Origin: Symmetrospora coprosmae
Taxonomy: Eukaryota; Basidiomycota; Cystobasidiomycetes; Symmetrosporaceae
Assembly (NCBI GenBank): GCA_008802785.1
Contig: VUYT01000004.1
Coordinates: forward strand, 558,001-622,000
Direction: 5' to 3'
DNA: 64,000 nt
Of this stretch, positions 34,178-44,110 are shown piece by piece. Position numbers and translations under genes: made by a program. Under the pieces are notes generated by a model. That model ran no database searches. It had not been told where the DNA came from and was given only the letters and a program-made list of their open reading frames with translations. Position 1 is the stretch's first letter, and every line of letters begins with the position of its first letter.

Positions 34178-35060
34178 ATGTTCAAACTCGCTCCCACCCT
34201 TGCGGTCTTCGCGGCCCTATCGTACTCCGTTCGTGCCGACTTCTGGGACTTCAAGTGCAACGACCCAAATGCCAGTACTCCTGTACGTCAACCTATCTTG
34301 ACAGGATTAGTGTGGATTGCAGTACTTAGCGATTTGGCACGGTGGCTGACTTGCCTCCGCGCTACCGTCAGACACCTCTTCAATCCATGTGCACCTTCGC
34401 TGGCTCCGACGGCCAGTGCGTTCAGGAGCCGCGCACAGGCGACTACTACTGTGGTTGGAAAGGCGCGACGTGAGTGTCCTTGCTGCGTGTACGGATGCGC
34501 GGCATCGCTGACCCTTGTCCAACCGCGGTTCGACAGTTGCGACGATGTCAGCGGGACACTCTACCGTGATAACGCTGGCGCCTGCGACTTTGGAAGCTGT
34601 GTCTCTGGCGAATGTCACGGTGTACGTGCCAATCATGCTTTGCACGGCTTTGTTACCGCCAAGCGCAGAACTGACGCGTGCGCACTCTCTTTGACAGAGC
34701 TTCGGCGACTCCTGCACACCGAACGATGAGATGCTCGGCTGTCTCGGCTGGTTGCTCTGCTCTCCTAGCGGAGTGAGTCCCTGTCTGCCTGGCGCATTTC
34801 TGCATACAGATTCCTGACCCGTCTGTGATTGATAGGTCTGCGGGGGCGAAGGCGGAGCGTGCGGAGATGTCGACGGCTGCGCAGCTGGCCTTCAGTGCGA
34901 CTTTGCAAGCCCAACCGATGCTCTAGGCGTGTGCAGGCGCAATGCCCTTGGCGAGCCAGAGACAGATGTGTCGCCTCTGCCAACCACCACCCTCGGAGCA
35001 TCCGCAGGCGCCCGGAAGCGCTCGCTTGCCAAGAAGCAGCGACTCGACTACTGGAGTTGA
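34178..35060 (+). CDS. Cysteine-rich secreted protein, unknown function
   Basis: Five exons (34178-34282, 34372-34469, 34537-34621, 34698-34772, 34836-35060) give 195 residues. A signal peptide, MFKLAPTLAVFAALSYSVRA, is followed by a mature part with 16 cysteines. These occur in repeated short blocks such as GACDFGSCVSGEC, GCLGWLLCSPSGVCGGEGG and ACGDVDGCAAGLQCDF. The block layout suggests several small disulfide modules. Near the C-terminus dibasic sites (ARKRS, AKKQR) could be cut by a Kex2 protease. No known domain is recognised. An extracellular wall protein or host-interaction effector is possible, but only secretion and disulfide richness are seen. Exon phases close perfectly, and a CT-rich promoter precedes the gene. 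Confidence 0.85.
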
Positions 35061-35378
35061 GAGAAGGACGGTCCTCTGGCTAGATTGCGGACCGTTCGCT
35101 CCCGCTCTTTGTACGCTCGATCTTCGTGTTTCTGCCGTTAGTGCTCTCAGTCAATTCAGCCGTGCTTGCGAAGAAAAAGACGTGCAGTTTCCATGAGAGA
35201 TTGCTTCGATGGCTGGTGGCCTGTACAGCACAAGTAATTCGGTGGAAGACGGTTTGAGCTGCGGCCGGACTGGCAATCTCCGTGTACCAAAGTTGCGGAC
35301 TCCAACGTCTATGGCTTTGCGGCTGCCCTTCTCCTTCCTGTCCAGCATGCAGCGCCTTGCGAATGAACAGACAATGCG
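35061..35378. other. Spacer before the coiled-coil gene
   Basis: About 320 bp without a supported gene. It presumably holds the 3' flank of the secreted protein gene and the promoter of the coiled-coil gene. Confidence 0.4.
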
Positions 35379-37280
35379 ATGATCCTCGATGACATCTACG
35401 AGGAGCTACGCTCGTACCACTCTGTTCCGCTTCAAGACCTGGACGGGCTGACGCTGCAAAGCATCCTCGCCATCATCGAGCGGATCCGCGCCGAGCGAGC
35501 CGAACACAGTCGAGATCTCGCAGCTGCGAAACAGAAGGTAAGAGCCCTTCGCGTGCTGCCGAAACCGCGATGACGCGTCGCATCTAGTGGCATACGAGCC
35601 GCCCCTGCCTGGCTGAACTTCGGCTCCTGTCGTGGACCCCGCTCAGGAAGACCGTCTCAGTGGAGCCATCAAGCAGCTGTCGAGCGAGAATGCCGTGTTA
35701 AATGCTCGTCTCCTGGCCTGCTATGATCAACTCGACGTCGCTCGATATCGAGACCAATCAACGCGGGAGTTGGAGCAAGCCAACGCCGCTCTGGTGCTGT
35801 TGAACCAGAATCTAGCGCTGCGACTGCGGGAGTCGCAGGCCGATGGCGGACGACTGCGCGAACGTCTGAGCGCAGTCGACGAGCCTGGTACGTAGCTCTT
35901 TCGATCATAGTGTGCCTTGGTCCGCTCATCCTCGCTTGCTTGGCCCTTCTTCAGTGAGGTATGCAAATGACAACAGCGCGCAACGGGCATCTATGTCCAG
36001 GTCCCGACCGATTATGGGTGAGCATACCCTTACCGTGTACGGGCGTGATGTACTGAAGACTGACCGCCGAAACGACTACTATAGGCGCGCAGCGGTTCCA
36101 TCCGACCCAACAGGACACATCAGCTGACGAAGCACAGCCCAGCTCGGATACGCCAACCGAAGTCGAATATATCCAGCAGGCTCGTCATCGACCCTCTAGT
36201 ATGCGGCGTTCGTCATCAGATCATCGACTCCGAATACGGACGATCGTTCTCGAGCTCACTAACGAGCTTGAAGCGGTGTGTAAGCGTTCAGAGCTGGCAG
36301 AGGCCAAGAGCCAGGATTCGGTACGCAAGCGAACGCTGTCCGGTGGCTTTTCTTCTGCTCTGTTCTGATGCTTCTCACTCCGGCAGCTCGCTCTCCTGCA
36401 AGCACATCTAGAGAGCCGCGACCGAGAGCTCTCTTCGCTGTACGGACAGATGGATCGCTTCTTCAGCCTGGAAGGCCTACCCGGTGCGCAAGTGATGATA
36501 GCCGAAGCAAAAGAGAAGGCCGATCCTGCAGAAGAGGAGCGGGCAAACGAGAACGCCTCGGCGCATATCCTCTCCGAGCTCAATGAGCAAGTCAGCCAGA
36601 TGCAGCTCGATCTAGCGCGGTTGAGTGTCGAGCGTGACAATCTGCTCGTCGCCAATAGCGTTCAAGGGATAGACAACGCTACTGCCGGCGAAGGACAGCA
36701 GCAGGATACTGAGTGAGTCGCTGCATCCGCTCGTGCTAGCGATTCTGAGTGTGCTGACGTTTGTTGGCCAGCCTGTCAACTCAGCTCGCCCATGCCCAAG
36801 CCGAAGTCCGCTCGTTGCGCCTGCAACTGCAGGATCAGGAGGCCTCGTTCGACACACTCGCTTCGAGGGTGTCTGGCAAGCTCAGTGCCCAGAAGGCAGA
36901 CCTTTCTCACGCGCAGGACGAGGTAGAGGGACTGCATCGTGCTTTGCACGACATGGAGCAGCTCGCTGCACAAGCGAATAGTGCTTTGGAAAGCGAAAGG
37001 CGGCGGAGGGAGCTTGCAGAAGAGTCTCTGCTTCGCCGGGAGAGACTCGTCGCAGAACACGCTGTGAATGGAAATGCGCAGAGACCGCAGTCCGCTGGTG
37101 CGGGAACAGCGACCATCCGCCAGGCCTTGTGCTTCAGCAACGACACAGGCGCACTTCGAGCGCGTCGTCTCGGTTCTAGCAGATACCCGGCTTGTTGGAT
37201 TATCGTTGTGTTCGGAGTTCGTTGTTGTAGCAACAACATAGCAGGATCTGAAACTCATTCTCACGTCTCCTCGTCACTGA
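35379..37280 (+). CDS. Coiled-coil protein, unknown function
   Basis: ATG 35379 starts MILDDIYEELRSYHSVPLQD. Introns of about 50-100 nt separate helical, charged exons: SILAIIERIRAERAEHSRDL, then DRLSGAIKQLSSENAVLNAR and RELEQANAALVLLNQNLALR. A basic Ser/Arg-rich linker follows. Next are LALLQAHLESRDRELSSLYG with RFFSLEGLPGAQV, and STQLAHAQAEVRSLRLQLQD. Heptad-like leucines run through most of the chain, so it is probably a long coiled-coil scaffold. A cytoskeletal or spindle-pole role would fit but is speculative. The 3' end is uncertain: one splice path gives HFERVVSVLADTRLQDLKLI ending at 37280, while others stop at 37241 or 37324. It meets the minus-strand kinase-like gene tail to tail. 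Confidence 0.7.
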
Positions 37281-38524
37281 CCAGATTGACAACCTGTTGC
37301 GGCGCTTTCGAGGTTGTCATCTGAGAGTATCTGCCGCGCTGGCTTCGCTGCCCTGCTGTCCCTCCCCCTCTCGCTGCATATGGCCGGCTTCGGTCCTGAC
37401 CGCGAGACCAGGCTGGCGCACTACCGACTGAAGGTGTGGTGGAGCTGGAATTTCGCACAGAGCCGATACTGCTACCTGAAGAGACGGAGGCAGCAGGTGC
37501 TGCCAGCCAGGAGGACATGACACTCCTCGAGCCGACAGGGGCACCGCGGCCTCGAGCGGGGGAGCCGCGACCTCTGCTGCCGAACGGCTGTCCTCGTGGT
37601 CCTGAAGGCGGTGGGGCTGGACCAAGAATCCCAGCCAGAGGCGAAGACGAGTCCACTGAATCTAGAATGGAGTTGACATCCTGCACGCCGTAGCGTAGAG
37701 GCAGGCACGATGGTAGCTGTACTATGCGGTGAAAGCCCTGCAAGCGGTGAATTCGGTCGTCAGTCTGTAGCTATGCCAGATCACCAGGAGAGTGACCGGA
37801 CTCGCCTCAGCTTCCGTCGGCGGCTGCCACATCGGAGTTATCGACTCAAGCACGGCGATACCCTGCTCCGCCGACTTGATGGTCTCGTGGTTCCTCCGAG
37901 AGCGCAAGCGATCTGCGCAAGTCTGTGCGGGCGGCCGACTTGTCAGCTTGGCCGGCTCACGACCGACGTGGAGGGGTGCGCAGCTGACCTGCTTGGACGT
38001 TGAAAAGACGAGAGCCACGACTTCTACGCCCGTGCGATGACCGAGCTCAAGCCATGTGTACCGCTGTGAGACATTAAAGTTCTGCCTATCGACGATGACG
38101 CTTTTTCCCTGCCGGAGTGTAAGGTGTCAGCGCAACCGCCTGAGCGGACAAGTGGCGCGGACTTACCCTCGCAAGACTGTCTCGTGAGAGATCCTCGCAC
38201 TTCTTCCTGTTGCCCAGCGAGTCTTGGTTGACTCTGACGTAGTCGTTCGGGTAGATGGCCTCGAGCTGGACGGCCAGGGTGGACTTGCCGGAACCGCTGT
38301 GGAGAGATGAGCAACATGCCTGTCAGACGAGGTCTCACAGTGTGAGGAGCTCTGTGGTCATGCGCGTACACGACCCCGCAAAGCACGTAGACGCGCTGAG
38401 GATGCTCCAGTCGCGGAGAAGCCGATGCGGCCGCGGCGGGGCCGTTCTCCGCGGCAGTTGAAGTGCCAGTGGACGTCGAGGGAATATAGCGCTCCAGACG
38501 AGATTGCGATATTGCGGTGGCCAT
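37261..38524 (-). CDS. P-loop polynucleotide-kinase-like ATPase with disordered RG-rich tail
   Basis: ATG 38524 starts MATAISQSRLERYIPSTSTG. A Walker A motif spans the first intron (VLCG joined to GSGKSTLAVQLEAI). Then come NDYVRVNQDSLGNRKKCEDL and ARGKSVIVDRQNFNVSQRYT, the latter resembling the Walker B/D-R-x-N-F box of AAA_33/polynucleotide-kinase domains. Next is VVALVFSTSKQ, then CADRLRSRRNHETIKSAEQG with GFHRIVQLP. The C-terminal ~140 residues are Gly/Ser/Pro/Arg-rich with RGRGSPARGRGAP and SRPYAARGGG, typical of an RNA- or DNA-binding disordered tail. It ends VNLVSDEET at 37261. A 5'-OH nucleic acid kinase in DNA repair or RNA processing is the likeliest role. No phosphatase or ligase domain is attached. 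Confidence 0.78.
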
Positions 38525-39053
38525 GTTCGCGAGCGGTTGCTAGCCCTGTGTTCGCGACTGCTCGACGAGTGGCGTCCGGCCGCCGCACTTTCGGGAGATT
38601 CGAGGCGAAAGTCCGGCGCTCACGGGTCGCACATGGCGATTCGGACGTGTTTTGAGCTCGGCAATGGTTGCACAGTGTACGATCGCAGCAGCGTGTCCTC
38701 TCCTTTGCCGTGATTTGGAGTAAATGCGAGGGCGTGACGGCCGGCGCCTCCCCTCCCCTCTCAGGAAGTTGGCAGTGGCAGTCACGCTCCTGCAGATGAG
38801 AGAGCTTTCGGATGCTGCAGGGCGGCCACCCTCCTTTTGGATGCCACCAAATCACGTATAGAACAGGTTCCAGCTCGAACAGCTCGACTTGTGAAGGCTC
38901 ATCGCTCCCACTCTGCTGTAGTGCAGCTTCGGGACCGACCTACGCAGCCCCGCCGTTGGTGCTCACTCGCGGTCGACCAGACGAAGGCTTCACTGTCGAC
39001 TCCTGCCCGCTCGCTCGGCGCCAGACGCCGGATAACCAACGTAGCCAGCTAGG
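38525..39053. other. Divergent promoter between kinase-like gene and Y14
   Basis: About 530 bp separate the two start codons. Open frames on both strands here lack domains and splice logic. I see no other gene. Confidence 0.45.
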
Positions 39054-39987
39054 ATGGAAGACACACGCATGGAGGTTGACTCAGGTAAGGTCCTGCCTGC
39101 GCCCTGCTGCGGATATGCTGCGCTCGCAAGCTGAGCTTCCTGCGTGCTGCACATGCTCAGACCTGCAAGTGAAGCGCAAGGGCCGAGGCTTCAAGGCGAC
39201 AGAGAATGGTGAGACAGAGGCTTTGGACGAGAGTAGCGAGCAGCAAGAGACAAAGCACTCCCCTCTAGCAAAGCCCGTTCGCAATCTGACGGAGCCTTCG
39301 GTGCATCATCAGGCCGGGACGACCAGAACGCAACGTACGACAGTTTGCCAGATGCAGCACCCTCCGCAGCACCGGCAACGCAGGCGAAAGTGATAGCGGC
39401 AAAGTGTGAGTCTCTATGCTTCACTGCAAGGATGCGCTGCCTGGAGGCCCAGCTCACCACCGTGGCTTTGGCGCTTCACCTCACCGAAAAGCCGTCGAAG
39501 GGTGGATCATCATCGTCAGCGGCGTGCATGAGGAAGCGACAGAGGAGGACATCCAGGACAAGTTCTCAGAATATGGAGAGATCCGCAACTTGCATCTGAA
39601 CCTCGACAGGCGGACGGGTTACGTCAAGGTGGGCACACCCTCAGGTCCAAACGACATGTTCAGAAAGGCACCGAAGTTGATAACCATCTCATCGCAGGGG
39701 TATGCGCTGGTCGAATACGAGAAACGGTCACAAGCCGAGGATGCTATCAAAGACGCATCCGGGTCGACGTTGCTCGACCAAACGATCCAGTGCGACTTTG
39801 CCTTTGTCCGCCCGCAAATGCAGCCGCAGCAGTGAGTTCAGTGCTCGGACAGAGTCCTTGTACTGCCGGAGTCCGCATTCCGAGCTGATGACCGTATCCA
39901 CCTCTCTCCAGGCCAAAATCCGGCAATCAACGCCGAGGGAGATCAGCGAGTCCGCCCAAGCAGCCGCTCAAGACGCGCATCGACTAG
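39054..39987 (+). CDS. Y14: Exon-junction complex protein Y14 (RBM8A)
   Basis: Y14 with Mago forms the core dimer of the exon junction complex, deposited on spliced mRNA. ATG 39054 gives [10 protein letters not shown]. The next exon has [15 protein letters not shown], the family's basic KRKGRGF motif. After linker residues come [20 protein letters not shown], then [20 protein letters not shown] with GYVK, and after an intron [17 protein letters not shown] and FAFVRP. This is one RRM, nearly identical in wording to animal and fungal Y14. A final intron beginning GTGAGT at the apparent TGA near 39833 joins to an Arg/Ser tail, [18 protein letters not shown], with stop at 39985-39987. One linker intron (about 39210-39256) has a weak acceptor and is less certain. 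Presence of an EJC fits the high intron density. Confidence 0.9.
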
Positions 39988-40340
39988 TCTGCTCACTCCG
40001 CTCAGGCGACTTCGAGCTCGTCAGTCAGGCCTCGATATTGGTATACCCAAGCTGGAGTCGCGGTCCGTATGCGGTCTAGCGAATGCACTTTGTAGCGCAT
40101 CCTGTCAATCATATTCGAAACATGCTACGCTTGAAGAAGCACAAGGATGGCAGAGGCGAGCACTTGAAGAGTGATAGCGCGGGTGCACACGGTAGTAACT
40201 TGGCTCGAATCTCCGCCCCATCGCCGCGTCCTGCCGTCCTACGACGCGTCCGATGTCTACTCCCCGTTTCCCATGCAAAGTACTGCCGATGACCTGGCTG
40301 TCGGTCTCCTGCGAGCCTGGAAGATCCCTAGCAAGTAGAT
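39988..40340. other. Spacer between convergent Y14 and LC8 genes
   Basis: About 350 bp between two 3' ends. No gene or RNA was recognised. Confidence 0.4.
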
Positions 40341-41191
40341 CTAACCCGATTTGAAGAGTAGCTGGAGGATGTACAGGCCGTACGGATGCATCAGCCTTGA
40401 GTACGCTGAGAACAGGACATCGCCGACCGGCAACGCGGACTCACGATGGCGATGCTTCCGAGGTAGTAGTACATGAAGTTGCCGGTCTCTGTAGCATGTC
40501 ATATGGTCAGTCTGCGGGTCTGTGGCAGCAAGGAGACGAAGCTCACCATGCGTTACGCTGTAACGCGAGATGTTGAGTCGAGCATCAGCGCAAGCTTGGG
40601 ACAATCGAGCGAGACGAGGGAGGGAGACTCACTAGCTTCCGAAGGACTTGCCGACGATGCAGTGCCATGTAACGCCGTATTGCCTGTGTGAGAGCGGGTG
40701 TTTGAGCGTTAGCCGTCAGGCCCGTGATCTGGTCCAGACGCGTCGTTCAGCAAGCAAGCACGACGGACCTGCGAGCCGAGGAGCGAGGGGAGCAGCATTG
40801 GCATCAGCATTCACAGCTGGCACTCGTTTCTGTGCCGCCAGCTAGCCCAGCTTTACATGGAGCGCGTGCGTGCTGTCGGGTCATGTCCTCTCGCTACGCC
40901 GCGCTTCCGAGTCGTGCTTGCTCTCTGCACTCACCTGTCAAACTCCTTCTTGATGTACTGCGCAATGTCCTTCTCAACCGTAAAGTCCTCGAATGCCTTT
41001 TGCGCAATCTCGATGGCTGCCGCTTGCAGGCTGTCCGACATGTCGACCGCCTTGACCTGTTGTTACATGCGTCCGGGCCAGAGCCCGGCGTCAGTAGGAG
41101 ACCGCGACGACCGGGATGGGAACAGGTGGACCAAGGCTGAGCGACTAACGACCACCTTGGGCGTCTCGCCCTCTGTCTTTTCGATGGCCAT
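40341..41191 (-). CDS. DYN2: Dynein light chain LC8 (DYNLL)
   Basis: This small hub protein dimerises partners of dynein and many other complexes. ATG 41191 gives MAIEKTEGETPKVV; the next exon is VKAVDMSDSLQAAAIEIAQK with FEDFTVEKDIAQYIKKEFD. Then come YGVTWHCIVGKSFGS, YVTHETGNFMYYYLGS, and a last short exon LLFKSG with TAG at 40343-40341. The WHCIVG and YVTHET motifs and the terminal FKSG are diagnostic. The total is close to the family's ~90 residues with a slightly longer N-terminus. Several introns break a very short coding region. Confidence 0.93.
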
Positions 41192-41671
41192 GCTTGCTGG
41201 TCTGGTGTTGCAGTGGTGGAGAAGCTGGAGTTGACGTGCAGGAAAGACGCGGTCTGGCTGACCGCTCAGAGGCGAAGTGACAAACTCGAGGAATCAGGGA
41301 AGTAGGTCGAACAGACAAAAGCTGCCTCCGAGATGACTTTGAACGAGCGTCTCACACCTCTGACCAACGCAAATGACCAGCCCAGCGTGGTCATGCATGT
41401 GTCCCACCGTATCTCGCGCGATGGCGGTGAACCTGAAGCCAGGTCAGGCACAGGTACAGGTCCATGTCTCCGCAAGCACTGCCAAATCATAGTGTCAACA
41501 GGCGAGCATCCCTTAGAGAAGCACATTAATCCCTTTGAATTGCTAGAACAGAATCTGCGATACACATTTGACTCGTGGCCTGGCTACTAAGCCGGCGTCC
41601 GTCCCTATTTCCTTGCGTGAGGAGGACCACCCATCCCGGTGCGAGAACGATAGATACTACAAACCCTGCAT
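41192..41671. other. Spacer between LC8 and the Dal5-type permease
   Basis: About 480 bp between two minus-strand genes, containing the LC8 promoter and the permease 3' flank. No supported gene. Confidence 0.4.
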
Positions 41672-43983
41672 TCAGAGAGTATACTGGAAGCCAACGCTGT
41701 TCAGTAGAACCTTGCCCTCTGTGCGGACCTTGCGGTTCTCCGAGCGGAAGTGGAGCATGAGGAAGCTGGCGACGACGAGGATGACCATCTGGGCGGCAAC
41801 GGCGGTCCAGAGTCCCGGGCGATAGCCAGAAGCACGGTCCTGCGATCGGAAGGCGACAGACCTGTTGATTGTTTGTGTGTGGAGGCAGAGATGGATGAAA
41901 CAGTGGCGAGACGAGCAGCAGAGGCGTCAGCACTTCCGACTAAGACACTCGCACACACGCGGCCAACCGTGCTCGAGTATACTGACGCAATTATACCACC
42001 TATGCCACCACCTCCTACTGTCACGGCAGACGCGACGGCTCGGGCGGTGTAGCCCTGGATGCCAGGAGGGTCGATATCAGCCATTTGCCAATGGGGGAGG
42101 CCGGAAAGATCGACGCCTTACCCGAATGTTGTTCTGCGACCATGCCATGACTGCAGGGATGTTGCTCTGGCAGCCGATGATGGCAAGGAAGGATCCAAAG
42201 TACCTGGGGCCGGTGCCGGAGGTGTATCCGAGGATGATGGTTCCGGTGGCCGAGGTGATGGCGCCAAGGAGGATGTAAGGTCCACGCATCCTGGTCTTAT
42301 CAGATACCCATGCAGAGATCATGCCGACCACAACGGCGGTAATGTAAGGGGGTGCCGACAGGAGCTGTGAGTCCCGGGCGCTGTATCCGAAGCCGTTCAG
42401 GATGATGACGAGGAAGTAGCTGAATGCGTAGGCTGGAAGAGTGGAGCAAAGGAAGAGAAGGCCCTGTGACAATATGGATGCCCGTCAGTCTTCTGTTCGT
42501 GGAGTTAGATCCCATCTGTTCGTGGGGTAGATCCCATCTGAACAGGATTGGACAGCAACGTACGAATGCCCAGATCTTCCAGTTCTTGAGCGAGTCGATG
42601 ACGCCAGCTACGGTGAGGTGCTCATTCTCGAAATCGCGTCGGTCCACGTTGATGCGATCCTGGACAAGCTGTCGCTCCTCAGCAGAGAGGAAGGTAGCCT
42701 GATAGTGGGACATGCGATCAGTACCGTGTATTTGTACAGTATTGTGATACGCCTCTTGCCTACCTTTGCAGGGAAGTTGGGGACGACAGCGTAGCCGATG
42801 AAGGCCGAGACGACCGTGAGCAAGCCCATCACTGTCAGGTGAACGGAATCAGCTCCCCGCCCACTCATCGCCAATAGACCAAGGGGATAGAGAACGCACT
42901 GATGAAGATCCACCTGTAACCGAGCATCGGTCGACCGTTGTACGTGCCCAGGCCACCCATCTCAGACTGTTTGGGATGTTGGCGAGGTCAGCGATTGCCG
43001 CGGTGCGCACGCGCCGGAAAGGCGGATGAAATTTACGAAGCCGTAAGCAATGATGTTAGAGAAGCCGGACTGATTACGCAATGGAAAGGCATGCGTTTAG
43101 TCCCGATAATTCCAAGGGTCCGGCACTCATGGGGGATCTCCACTTACGAAGGAAGCGCCGGAGAGATAGAAAGCGGAGATACGCTTCTGCGTCTCGTAAC
43201 GAGGGTACCAGGAGCTGATGAGGAAGATGCTTCCTGGGAAGAGGAACCCCTCGAAAGCGCCTAGGGGCACTCGGAGCCCGGCGAGCGTCTGCCAGTTCTT
43301 TGCGAACCCGTGTCCGATCATTGCAACACCGAAGAGCAGGGTCGCAGTCGGAAGCCAAAGTCGCGGGCTTCAGGAGGATGGGAAATGGTGTCAGTGCGAG
43401 TTGATGCGACTGGGAGCGTGCGCGTTATTCAACTCACTGAACACCAGCCTTCAAAGCCATGTTTGCCGGGATCTCGGTGAGAATCTGCAGGACGTGTGGA
43501 GGTGTAGAGTATGAGCGGACGTCGCTTCGGGGTGGCCATCGCCTTCGGACTGCTGAGCATCACTCACGTAGGGGATGAAGAAGAGCATGACAATGATGGT
43601 GTACCTTGTACCGATGCCGGTACCGAGCTCTCGGTCCATTCCTGAAACTCGAGCGTTGGGCAAGTTGGTTCGGTCCATCAGAGAGCAGGCGTACATGAAT
43701 CCTACAGTGACGCGTGTAGCGGTAGACTGTGAATCAGTCGCAGTCGCATGATGCAGGTCAATAGGCTTTCCCGACGTGGCGCCGACTCACCGAGCGCAGG
43801 GACGAGGCGCAGGTCAATTCGGCGGAGGAGGCGCTTCTCCATGTCACTGCCCTTGCCTGGGTAGTCGGCGCTGCCATTGCCATCGTCGGCTGGGCTGCGC
43901 GTGCTGCCCGTCTCGGTTCCAGTACGCTCAAGGTACTGCTCATTTGGCTTCTCGAGTTCGTGCTCCTTGTGCTGGTGCTGCAT
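41672..43983 (-). CDS. MFS anion:cation symporter, allantoate permease (Dal5) type
   Basis: ATG 43983 starts MQHQHKEHELEKPNEQYLER. EKRLLRRIDLRLVPAL is the family's cytosolic lead into helix 1. Then come MDRTNLPNARVSGMDRELG, EIPANMALK, TLAGLRVPLGAFEGFLFPGS with WYPRYETQKRISAFYLSGA, and YRWIFI. A long central loop has LSAEERQLVQDRINVDRRDF. The second half has GYSARDSQLLSAPPYITAVV and MISAWVSDKTRMRGPY. The end, after RTEGKVLLN, is SVGFQYTL with stop at 41672. This order is typical of Dal5/Tna1/Vht1-type carriers for vitamins, allantoate or carboxylates. The substrate cannot be named. About eight introns. A CT-rich coding-strand tract precedes the start. Confidence 0.88.
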
Positions 43984-44110
43984 GATGGGCAGGCACGAGG
44001 AGGAGAGGGATGAAGTAACTTGTTAGATGACGAGGAGGAAGAAGAGAAGAGAGGAGAGGAGAGAAGAGATGGGAGAGGGAAGGGAAGAAGAGGGCTGGGG
44101 ACCCCAGAGA
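43984..44110 (-). promoter_or_regulatory. CT-rich promoter tract upstream of the Dal5-type gene
   Basis: Directly upstream of the minus-strand start codon, the plus strand from about 44010 to 44100 is almost pure G and A, so the coding strand is a C/T tract. Similar tracts precede three other genes in the window. Confidence 0.5.

Noticed and set aside
38812-39393. 193-codon plus-strand frame over the start of Y14
   Set aside because: Only the part containing KRKGRGFK is real; the frame runs through the leader and two introns of Y14.
39833-39835. TGA stop of Y14 directly after the RRM
   Set aside because: The bases CAGTGAGT form an ideal splice donor, and the next exon gives the Arg/Ser tail typical of Y14, so the stop is probably intronic.
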